Source: Algoriphagus sp. Y33
GTDB taxonomy: Bacteria; Bacteroidota; Bacteroidia; Cytophagales; Cyclobacteriaceae
NCBI RefSeq assembly: GCF_014838715.1
Contig: NZ_CP061947.1
Location: forward strand, 3,286,001 to 3,350,000
Length of the DNA stretch: 64,000 bases
Reading direction: 5' to 3'
In this document: positions 26,795-34,789 of the stretch, piece after piece
How the letters are laid out: the number at the start of each line of letters is the position of its first letter
How positions within the stretch are numbered: position 1 is the stretch's first letter
Notes under the pieces: model-generated
What the model was told of the DNA's origin: nothing
Seen by the model: only the letters and a program-made list of their open reading frames with translations
Databases searched by the model: none
Program-made: the position numbers and the translations under genes

Positions 26795-28009
26795 ATGTTA
26801 GAAAAAAGCTTCGGATTGCATTTCTTCTTGAAACAATCCAAAAAAGAAACCGGATCAGCGAGGTATGTCTACCTCAGGATTACCGTGGATGGTCAATCAA
26901 AAGAACTGTCTACCAAAAGATTGTGGGCAGTTTCACGATGGAATACAGCTTTTGGTAGAGCAGAGGGGACAAAAGAAGATGCCAGAGAATTAAATGCCTA
27001 TTTGGACACCATCCATCACAAAGTACTTCAGGCGAAAAAACAATTACTTGAATCAGACAAGGAAATTTCCGCCGAATCCTTGAAAAATATTATCCTTGGT
27101 ATTGGAGAAAAAAGAAAAATGATCCTAGAAATCTTCCAAGAACACAATGATAATTTAGAATCATTGGTAGGAAAGGATTTCGCAGAAGGGACCCTGCTAC
27201 GCTACAAAACCTCGCTGGACCACACCCGCTCATTTATTAACTGGAAGTACAAGAAAAAGGATATGGACATAAAGCAGTTAGATTACGAGTTTATCTCATC
27301 CTACGCTTTCTGGCTTAAGAGTATTAGAAATTGCAATCACAATACCACTGTAAAATATCTCAACAACTTTAAAAAAGTAGTTCTAATCTGCATCAATAAT
27401 GGATGGCTTGACAGAAACCCATTCATCCGTTTCAAGATGGCGACCAAAGTCAACAACAGGGTTTTTCTTACTTGGCATGAAATAGAAAATTTAATAGAGA
27501 AAAAATTCTCTATACAACGTCTTAGCCAGGTTAGGGATATTTTCCTTTTTAGCTGCTTTACTGGACTAGCCTATATTGATGTCAAAAATCTAAAAAGGAA
27601 TCAGATTTCTACGGGAATAGATGGGGAAAAATGGATTTATACCCATCGACAAAAAACAGATTCTCCTACCCGTTTACCCTTATTACCAAAAGCTTTGGAA
27701 CTTATTGAAAAGTATAAGAACCATCCTCAATGCCAGGACGAGGCTCATGTCCTACCAGTATTGAGCAACCAAAAGATGAATTCGTATCTTAAGGAAATCG
27801 CAGATGTCTGCGAGATCAATAAACCACTAACTTTTCATATAGCAAGGCACACATTTGCGACAACAATCACGCTTGCCAACGGAGTCCCTATCGAAACCGT
27901 ATCAAAAATGCTCGGACACAAATCCCTTAAGCAGACACAGCACTATGCCAAAATCCTAGATACGAAGATAAGTTTTGACATGAAGGCACTCCGAGATAAG
28001 TTAAAATAA
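26795..28009 (+). CDS. int: tyrosine recombinase / integrase of the island
   Basis: A 404-aa site-specific recombinase. An Arm-binding N-terminal domain (about 5-95) is followed by a SAM-like core-binding domain (about 110-215) and the catalytic domain. Visible catalytic residues are K287 (RQKT), H348 and R351 (HIARH), H375 (GHKSLKQTQHY) and the nucleophile Y384. The place of the first catalytic Arg reads TGLAYID with Ala259; CTnDOT integrase also lacks this Arg, so this is a known property of part of the family. It probably catalyses integration into and excision from the tmRNA 3' end. Confidence 0.92.
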   Translation: MLEKSFGLHFFLKQSKKETGSARYVYLRITVDGQSKELSTKRLWAVSRWNTAFGRAEGTKEDARELNAYLDTIHHKVLQAKKQLLESDKEISAESLKNIILGIGEKRKMILEIFQEHNDNLESLVGKDFAEGTLLRYKTSLDHTRSFINWKYKKKDMDIKQLDYEFISSYAFWLKSIRNCNHNTTVKYLNNFKKVVLICINNGWLDRNPFIRFKMATKVNNRVFLTWHEIENLIEKKFSIQRLSQVRDIFLFSCFTGLAYIDVKNLKRNQISTGIDGEKWIYTHRQKTDSPTRLPLLPKALELIEKYKNHPQCQDEAHVLPVLSNQKMNSYLKEIADVCEINKPLTFHIARHTFATTITLANGVPIETVSKMLGHKSLKQTQHYAKILDTKISFDMKALRDKLK

Positions 28010-28030
28010 ATTAAGAATACAGCTTATTTT

Positions 28031-28147
28031 ATGGAGAGTCCAAAACTCAAAAATGAATCTTACATTGAACAAGAACAACGGAAAATCAAAATATGCCAGG
28101 GAATTGATGGGGAGGGGGAAACTCTAATTGAGGTCAAGTTTAAATAG
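28031..28147 (+). CDS. possible short ORF of unknown role
   Basis: A 38-codon ATG frame 21 bp after the integrase stop, ending IEVKFK. It is charged and has no signal or known motif. It may be a real small protein or the left-over end of a lost gene, since the next 450 bp are gene remnants. Low confidence. Confidence 0.2.
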   Translation: MESPKLKNESYIEQEQRKIKICQGIDGEGETLIEVKFK

Positions 28148-28201
28148 GAAACTATCTAGTAAACAAACCATATTTTTCAAAATTAATTTACCCAAATAGA
28201 A

Positions 28202-28444
28202 ATGGACCTATTCATAGCCGAAAAATCGAACATTGAAACAACTGAAACCAAAATCAACGGAATGACTTGTGTGAGTTGCTAAGTCCACTTAAGTCACGAA
28301 TTAAATAAATTCAACGGAATCGTATACTCAAAAACGTCCTTTGAAAATGGAAATGTAATTATTGAATTTGAAAAAACAGAAATCGAGAAAGCAATTAATT
28401 CAACAGTCTATAGCGTAACCGACAAAGATGAAAACAAATGGTAG
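28202..28444 (+). pseudogene. MerP-like heavy-metal-binding (HMA) protein, internal stop
   Basis: The frame reads about 80 codons of an HMA domain: metal site GMTCVSC, then a stop TAA at 28280-28282 in the position after the second Cys, where a Glu or similar is usual. It resumes as VHLSHELNKFNGI, ends TVYSVTDKDENKW, and stops. Only this one in-frame stop breaks it. Intact relatives are periplasmic or cytoplasmic Hg/Cu chaperones beside MerT. The location just before a copper operon suggests a dying part of an older mercury or copper module. Confidence 0.75.
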
Positions 28445-28580
28445 TTCAATTAAAACCAGAAATAAATTGTCCAAACTGCAGACATAATAAATCAGAGGAT
28501 CTGCCAAAAAATGCATGGCAGTTTTTCTATATGGAACAGTACCTTGTTCACTAATTCAAGAAAACGAAAGTTGTTGTTAA
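28438..28580 (+). pseudogene. GDCCVxC-type Cys-rich protein remnant
   Basis: It starts with ATG overlapping the HMA stop and reads EINCPNCRHNKSEDLPKNAWQFFY, matching the N-terminal half of the small GDCCVxC proteins of mercury operons. The central part with the second CxxC and GDCC is missing. After a frame change the typical end YGTVPCSLIQ appears at about 28530-28560, followed by ENESCC and a stop at 28580. So there is an internal deletion of roughly 40 bp that also shifts the frame. From 28581 to 28763 no gene is recognised. Confidence 0.65.
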
Positions 28581-28763
28581 AAACCATTGCAATAAGCCAA
28601 ATACACTTCCAATTCTCACATGCTTTCAGATAAGTCAGAAGTTGCAAAAAATATTTCTTTGCAAAGTTTAAAGGAAATCTTAAACCCAATTAAGAAAATT
28701 GCGTAGATTAAGATTCAGCTAAATTATTTCAAAGCCTCAGGAATTTATCCTATAATTGTATTA

Positions 28764-29177
28764 GTGAAAAAATCATTTTCCATAGTTTTAGCATTTTTAC
28801 TTCTTTTCACAAACATCGGTTTGGCGAAAAGCAGTCATATATGCATGGGATCTGAAATGTTAAATGCAATAGGTCTTTCTGCCAAAAATTTGGATTGTGG
28901 TATGAAACACCAAAAGTCTTCTTCTTCTGAAGAAGGGGGCTTAAGTGAAGCAAACCCATGTTGTCAAAATAGTTTTGAACTTGTTCATAACGATGGGGAT
29001 CAACAATTAAAAGTTCTTCAATTAGATTCAGCCCAACTAATTTTTGTTGCGGCATTTACCCAATCCTTTATCTTTGGTATTGAATTAACAAGTACTGAAG
29101 CTTATATAAATCCATTTATTTCCCCCCCTTCGATTGAAAAAAACTACACAGTTCTTTTTCAATCATTCCTGATTTAA
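28764..29177 (+). CDS. small secreted Cys-rich protein (HYC_CC_PP-like), first gene of the copper operon
   Basis: A 137-aa protein beginning with GTG. The signal peptide covers about 1-21. It has the spaced pattern HIC (residues 26-28), a later PCC pair (about 65-67) and an FISPPS end, which matches the small Bacteroidota family named after HYC, CC and PP motifs. Such genes precede metal-efflux operons. It may bind or report metal in the periplasm; no function has been shown. The CusA gene starts 97 bp later. Confidence 0.65.
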   Translation: MKKSFSIVLAFLLLFTNIGLAKSSHICMGSEMLNAIGLSAKNLDCGMKHQKSSSSEEGGLSEANPCCQNSFELVHNDGDQQLKVLQLDSAQLIFVAAFTQSFIFGIELTSTEAYINPFISPPSIEKNYTVLFQSFLI

Positions 29178-29274
29178 TACTTCCTGGTAATCGGTCATCC
29201 GACCTCTTTTTTCCTAGTAGCTTTCAACTACCTGGCCTCTTTATTCTAGTTTCCCCTTTTACCAGGATTAAATC

Positions 29275-32200
29275 ATGCTTAACTCAATTATCAAGTATTT
29301 TCTTGAGAATAAACTCGTTACCGTACTCTTACTGATTGCTCTGATTGCATGGGGCATAGTGACTGCTCCATTTGGTTGGAAAGTCGGTGCTCTACCTTCC
29401 GATCCTGTTCCAGTGGATGCCATTCCAGATATTGGCGAAAATCAACAGATCGTATTCACACAATGGCCAGGAAGATCTCCCCAGGATATTGAAGACCAGA
29501 TTTCCTACCCACTTACGACTTACTTATTAGGAATTCCAGGTGTCAAGTCCATCCGCAGTTCCTCTATTTTTGGCTTTTCAAGCATCTACATCATCTTTGA
29601 TGAAGACACAGAATTTTATTGGTCAAGATCCAGAATTCTGGAAAAACTCAGTTCATTACCGGCAGGGCTACTTCCAGAAGCTGTTCAACCAGGATTGGGA
29701 CCCGATGCCACAGCACTGGGGCAAGTCTATTGGTACACACTCGAAGGTAGAGATGAACAAGGAAATCCTACTGGGGGCTGGGATCTCCATGAGATCAGAA
29801 CTGTCCAAGACTTCTTTGTGAAATATGGATTAAATGCAGTCGAAGGCGTTTCTGAAGTAGCTTCTATTGGTGGATTTGTACAGGAATATCAAGTGGATGT
29901 TAACCCTGACGCACTTAAAGCCTACAATATTCCCTTAATGAAAGTCATGGAGGCGGTAAAGCAATCCAACCGGGATGTAGGTGCTAAAACTATAGAAATC
30001 AATCAAGCTGAGTATTTAGTCCGCGGCTTAGGTTACATCAAAAAGGTAGAAGATCTGGAAGAAGCTGTAGTTGCTGTCGAGCAAAACGTTCCGGTCCGAA
30101 TAAAGGATATCGGCGTAGTGAGCCTAGGACCTGCAAACAGAAGAGGGCTTCTCGATAAAGATGGGGCTGAAGTAGTAGGCGGAGTTGTAGTCGCTCGATA
30201 CGGTTCCAACCCCCTTCAGGTCATCAATAACCTCAAAGAGAAAATCAACGAAATAGCTCCGGGTCTTCCCAAAAAGACTTTGGCAGATGGCCGTATAAGT
30301 CAGTTGACTATAGTGCCATTTTACGATAGGTCAACCCTGATCCAGGAAACTTTAGGAACGTTGGAAGAGGCTCTTTCGCTAGAGATCCTGATTACTATTT
30401 TGGTGGTAATCGTGATGGTTTATAATCTCAGAGCTTCCATCTTGATTTCCAGTTTATTACCGATCGCCATTCTCATGGTTTTTATAGCCATGCGCTACTT
30501 CGGAGTAGATGCAAACATCGTAGCTCTTTCAGGTATAGCCATCGCTATCGGAACTATGGTGGATCTTGGAATTATACTTTCTGAAAATATCATCAAACAC
30601 ATTGACGAAGCTCCACCTGAGCAAAAATTAATCACCACCATATACAAGGGATCTTCCGAAGTAGCTACTGCAATTCTAACTGCAGTGTCTACAACTATTG
30701 TGAGCTTTATTCCTGTTTTTACCATGGAAGCTGCAGAGGGAAAACTATTTGGTCCTCTAGCCTATACCAAGACTTTTGCTCTTATAGCAGCTTTGATAGT
30801 TTCATTATTAATTCTACCCATGTTGGCTCATATATTTTTTGGTTTCAAAGTCAAAAATCAGCGGTACAAGCTAATAGGTAATGGTTTATTACTTATGCTC
30901 GGTATTGGAGTTCTGATTTACGGTTATACTTGGGCAGGGATAATGTTGGTATTCTTTAGTATCATTTCTTTTGCAAAATTCTATGTAGAAAAAGAAGCGA
31001 TAACAATTCCAACTCGCATTCTACCAGTATACAATCAACTTGAAATTATTCTGGCAATCGTAGGAGTGGTATGGCTCTTAGCTACTTATTGGCTACCACT
31101 AGGAGCTTCTCATTCTATTATTGCCAATGTGTTATTTGTCGCCATTTTGGTCAGCCTGATCTTAGGTGCATTCTCCATATTGGAATACAATTACAAACGT
31201 GTATTAACCTGGTGCCTAGACCACAAAACTGCCTTCCTCAGTATTCCTGCAGCCTTAATTTTGTTAGGAGCAACCGTTTGGCTTGGCTTTAATGCCGCCT
31301 TTGGACTAATTCCCAAAGCCACCAATCTCATAGGTTGGGATATTCAATCCAGTAAACCATGGTCTAGCTTATCACATACTTTCCCGGGGATGCAAAAGGA
31401 ATTTATGCCTTCTCTGAATGAAGGAAGCTTCCTACTCATGCCAACTGCGATGCCTCACTCTGGCATTGCTTACAATAGAAAAATTATTGGTCAATTGGAT
31501 ATGCTGTTGACTAACATTCCGGAGGTTGATCTGACAGTTGGGAAATTGGGAAGAGTAGAATCTGCACTGGATCCAGCTCCGATTTCCATGTACGAGAATA
31601 TCATTAATTACAAGTCAGAATATCTTCTCAACTCCAAAGGGCATAAACAGCGTTTCAAAATTGATAAAGAAGGTAGGTTCATATTTGCCTCTGGTGACAC
31701 CCTATCGAATCAGGACGCTCTTGCACAAAATAAGTCTACAAAAAATTTGATCCCTGATGAGAATGGGATGTATTACAGAAACTGGCGCGATCATATAGAA
31801 TCCCCAGATGATATCTGGAATGAAATTATTGCAGTCACAAAAATCCCAGGAATCACATCCGCACCTAAGCTCCAACCCATTGAAACCCGACTGGTTATGC
31901 TCCAAACTGGCATGCGGGCACCTATGGGAATCAAAGTCTATGGGCCTGATTTGCAGACCATCGAGAACTTTGGTATTCAACTGGAAACTATATTAAAGCA
32001 GGTTCCCTCAGTCAAAGAAGAAGCAGTATTCGCTGATAGAATTGTCGGGAAGCCCTATCTACAGCTGAATATAAACCGAGAGAAAATCGCCCGATTTGGG
32101 TTAACAATAGAAAATGTACAGCAAACAATAGAAACGGCTATTGGAGGCATGAATATCAGTACCACCGTAGAAGGACGGCAGCGATTCCCTGTCCGTGTTC

Positions 32201-33093
32201 GCTATCCACGGGAATTACGAGATGATCCTGAGAGCTTGTCCAAAATCTATGTTTCTACCCCTACAGGAGCTCAAATCCCTTTAGGGCAACTTGTTGACTT
32301 CGACTATGTCCGAGGACCTCAGGCAATCAAAAGTGAGGAGACTTTTTTGGTGGGTTATGTGCTATTCGATAAGCGGGATGGGAATTCTGAAGTGACCACA
32401 GTCGAGGATGCCAAACGGCTGATCCAAAGCAAAATTGATTCAGGCGAGCTGGAAGTCCCAACTGGAGTGACTTACAAATTCTCCGGTAGCTACGAAAATC
32501 AGGTTCGTGCAGAAAAACGCCTGAGCATCATCGTCCCGGCAGTATTGGTCATTATCTTTTTGATTCTTTATTTCCAGTTCAAATCCGTAAGCACCACTTT
32601 CATGGTCTTCACTGGAATTGCTATGGCGTTCTCCGGGGCTTTTATTACGCTATGGTTCTACGGCCAGCCTTGGTTTGCTGATTTTAACCTCTTTGGCACA
32701 AATATGCGGGACCTGTTCCAAGTACACCAAATAAATCTGAGCGTAGCGGTTTGGGTTGGGTTCATTGCGCTTTTTGGTATTGCTACCGATGATGGGGTGC
32801 TGATGGCTACTTATCTGGACCAGAGTTTTGAACGCAACAAAACTGACAATTTTAAAGGAATACGAAAGGCAATTGTGGAAGCTGGACAGCGTCGAATAAA
32901 ACCGGCAGTCATGACTTCGGCTACTACCATTATAGCCTTACTTCCGATTTTAACCTCCTCGGGACGAGGGTCAGATATCATGATTCCGATGGCTATTCCG
33001 GCTTTTGGAGGAATGATCGTGGCTGCTATCACCTACTTTATTGTACCTGTCTTATACTCCATCCGGGAAGAACGAAAACTTAAAAAAAGCTGA
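29275..33093 (+). CDS. cusA: CusA/CzcA-type heavy-metal RND efflux pump
   Basis: A 1272-aa inner-membrane proton-driven pump, longer than the usual 1040. N-terminal signature: DAIPDIGENQQIVFTQWPGRSPQDIEDQISYPL region. Transmembrane helices cluster at 10-35, 345-545 and 1000-1265, with two periplasmic loops between. Between TM helix 6 and the second loop there is an extra hydrophobic insert (about residues 525-680) that adds several helices. The likely substrate is Cu(I)/Ag(I) from the neighbouring copper genes. It is followed by a TolC gene after 2 bp; the matching adaptor lies 7 kb further on. Confidence 0.9.
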   Translation: MLNSIIKYFLENKLVTVLLLIALIAWGIVTAPFGWKVGALPSDPVPVDAIPDIGENQQIVFTQWPGRSPQDIEDQISYPLTTYLLGIPGVKSIRSSSIFGFSSIYIIFDEDTEFYWSRSRILEKLSSLPAGLLPEAVQPGLGPDATALGQVYWYTLEGRDEQGNPTGGWDLHEIRTVQDFFVKYGLNAVEGVSEVASIGGFVQEYQVDVNPDALKAYNIPLMKVMEAVKQSNRDVGAKTIEINQAEYLVRGLGYIKKVEDLEEAVVAVEQNVPVRIKDIGVVSLGPANRRGLLDKDGAEVVGGVVVARYGSNPLQVINNLKEKINEIAPGLPKKTLADGRISQLTIVPFYDRSTLIQETLGTLEEALSLEILITILVVIVMVYNLRASILISSLLPIAILMVFIAMRYFGVDANIVALSGIAIAIGTMVDLGIILSENIIKHIDEAPPEQKLITTIYKGSSEVATAILTAVSTTIVSFIPVFTMEAAEGKLFGPLAYTKTFALIAALIVSLLILPMLAHIFFGFKVKNQRYKLIGNGLLLMLGIGVLIYGYTWAGIMLVFFSIISFAKFYVEKEAITIPTRILPVYNQLEIILAIVGVVWLLATYWLPLGASHSIIANVLFVAILVSLILGAFSILEYNYKRVLTWCLDHKTAFLSIPAALILLGATVWLGFNAAFGLIPKATNLIGWDIQSSKPWSSLSHTFPGMQKEFMPSLNEGSFLLMPTAMPHSGIAYNRKIIGQLDMLLTNIPEVDLTVGKLGRVESALDPAPISMYENIINYKSEYLLNSKGHKQRFKIDKEGRFIFASGDTLSNQDALAQNKSTKNLIPDENGMYYRNWRDHIESPDDIWNEIIAVTKIPGITSAPKLQPIETRLVMLQTGMRAPMGIKVYGPDLQTIENFGIQLETILKQVPSVKEEAVFADRIVGKPYLQLNINREKIARFGLTIENVQQTIETAIGGMNISTTVEGRQRFPVRVRYPRELRDDPESLSKIYVSTPTGAQIPLGQLVDFDYVRGPQAIKSEETFLVGYVLFDKRDGNSEVTTVEDAKRLIQSKIDSGELEVPTGVTYKFSGSYENQVRAEKRLSIIVPAVLVIIFLILYFQFKSVSTTFMVFTGIAMAFSGAFITLWFYGQPWFADFNLFGTNMRDLFQVHQINLSVAVWVGFIALFGIATDDGVLMATYLDQSFERNKTDNFKGIRKAIVEAGQRRIKPAVMTSATTIIALLPILTSSGRGSDIMIPMAIPAFGGMIVAAITYFIVPVLYSIREERKLKKS

Positions 33094-33095
33094 AA

Positions 33096-34325
33096 ATGAA
33101 AACTATCACACTTTCCATTCTTTTGCTTCTGGGTATGAGTTTCTCAGCTAGTTCGCAAAGTTTAGAAGACTATTTTCGAATAGGCGCTGAAAACAATCCA
33201 GGTCTTCAAGCTAAATACAAGGCATTTGAAGCTGCCATGGAAAAAATCCCGCAGGTAGGATCCTTACAAGATCCAAACCTGTCTTTTGGATATTTCATAT
33301 CTCCGGTTGAAACCAGAGTTGGTCCTCAGAATGCCCGCTTTTCTTTGACGCAGATGTTCCCTTGGTTCGGTACGCTAAGAGCTCAGGAAGATGTAGCTTC
33401 CTTCATGGCTGAAGCAAAATATCAGGAATTTCTGGATGCTAAGAACCAACTATACAGCCAATTGGCCACTGTTTATTATCCTTTGGTAGAAACGCACGAA
33501 TTGATAAACCTAGAACGGGAGAATCTGAAAATCCTGGAAACTTATTACTCATTAGCTACTTCAAAATTCGAAAACGGTCAAGGTTCTCTTGCAGATGCAC
33601 TACGAGTAGAAATTATGATTCAGGCAACCAAAACTAACATCGAAGTGCTACAGATGAAAATCAAAGGAAGCAATTCATGGTTCAATTCCCTGCTTTCCAG
33701 ATCTCATGATTCCCCCGTTGAGATCTCTGAGATGCTCCAAATCACGGATGCTGACCGGCAGATTTCAACTGATTCAATCCAGGCAAACCCCATGTTGGGG
33801 AGTATAGATTTGAAAATTCAGGCCAGTGAAGCAAGCGTGCGTGTTGCCCAAAAGCAAGGAATGCCAAAGCTAGGTGCAGGTGTCGATTATGTACTTGTCG
33901 GCGAAAGAACAGATATGGACATCCCAGATAACGGGAAAAATGTCTTGATGCCTATGGTCACGATGAGCCTACCGATTTTCAGAGGGAAATATAAGGGTGC
34001 ACAGAAGGAAGCCAAACTTATGCAGGAATCTTATCAACTGGAGAAGGACGAACTCAACAATAAACTATTTGGCTCCTATTACCGCTTCTCCACCGACATG
34101 GAGATTCAGGAGAATCTGATCTCGCTGTATAGCAAACAAGTGCAAACGTCCGAGCAAACTCTGGAATTACTTTATTCTGCCTATAGCAATTCAGGAAACG
34201 ACTTTGAAGAGGTCTTGAGGGTACAGCAACAACTGTTGGAATATCAAAAAATGAAACTCAAAGCCACGGTAGCTTATCAAACTTCCTTGGCTCAAATCAA
34301 TTATATAACCGCTAAAACCTACTGA
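33096..34325 (+). CDS. TolC/CusC-type outer-membrane efflux protein
   Basis: A 409-aa protein with a signal peptide (about 1-20, cut at SASSQ). Two OEP repeats make coiled-coil helices (about 40-220 and 240-405); LQDPNLSFGY and ATSKFENGQGSLADALR are typical of the family. It should trimerise in the outer membrane and accept metal from the CusA-CusB pair. Only 2 bp separate it from cusA and from the next gene, so it is in the copper operon. Confidence 0.85.
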   Translation: MKTITLSILLLLGMSFSASSQSLEDYFRIGAENNPGLQAKYKAFEAAMEKIPQVGSLQDPNLSFGYFISPVETRVGPQNARFSLTQMFPWFGTLRAQEDVASFMAEAKYQEFLDAKNQLYSQLATVYYPLVETHELINLERENLKILETYYSLATSKFENGQGSLADALRVEIMIQATKTNIEVLQMKIKGSNSWFNSLLSRSHDSPVEISEMLQITDADRQISTDSIQANPMLGSIDLKIQASEASVRVAQKQGMPKLGAGVDYVLVGERTDMDIPDNGKNVLMPMVTMSLPIFRGKYKGAQKEAKLMQESYQLEKDELNNKLFGSYYRFSTDMEIQENLISLYSKQVQTSEQTLELLYSAYSNSGNDFEEVLRVQQQLLEYQKMKLKATVAYQTSLAQINYITAKTY

Positions 34326-34327
34326 TT

Positions 34328-34786
34328 ATGAAAAGTAAGAACTATTTAAAATTCGCAGCAATGATGGCAGTTTCCTTTGTCATTATGTATGGAGTAATGT
34401 TTCTAAATGCAGATTTATTCGAGCATGTCATGCTAAGCACTACCAGGACCTATATGACCATCTTGATGGTTGCCCCTATGGCCATTTCCATGCTTCTATT
34501 TATGTGGGGAATGTATGAGAATAAAAAGACCAATTACATTATTCTAGCCTCTTCCCTAATCGTTTTCATAGGTACGCTGACTATGCTGAGAAATCAAACC
34601 TTAATTGCAGATGTGCAATGGATGAAAGCCATGATTCCACATCACTCTTCAGCCATCATGGTAAGCCAAAAAGCTCATCTCCAAGATCCAGAAGCACAGA
34701 AATTGGCGCAGGATATCATAGAAGCACAGCAGCGGGAGATCGCTCAGATGCAGGCAATGATTGAGCGACTGGAGGCGACAAAATAA
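34328..34786 (+). CDS. DUF305 membrane protein
   Basis: A 152-aa protein with three N-terminal hydrophobic helices (about 10-85) and a C-terminal helical DUF305 domain carrying the MIPHHSSAIMVSQKA motif. The paired His and Met residues could bind copper. DUF305 proteins are common in copper islands but their role is unknown. It sits between the TolC and multicopper oxidase genes with gaps of 2 and 3 bp. Confidence 0.8.
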   Translation: MKSKNYLKFAAMMAVSFVIMYGVMFLNADLFEHVMLSTTRTYMTILMVAPMAISMLLFMWGMYENKKTNYIILASSLIVFIGTLTMLRNQTLIADVQWMKAMIPHHSSAIMVSQKAHLQDPEAQKLAQDIIEAQQREIAQMQAMIERLEATK

Positions 34787-34789
34787 GCG

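Noticed and set aside
28492..28689. Minus-strand 65-codon frame
   Set aside because: It lies over gene remnants of the other strand and has no recognisable features.
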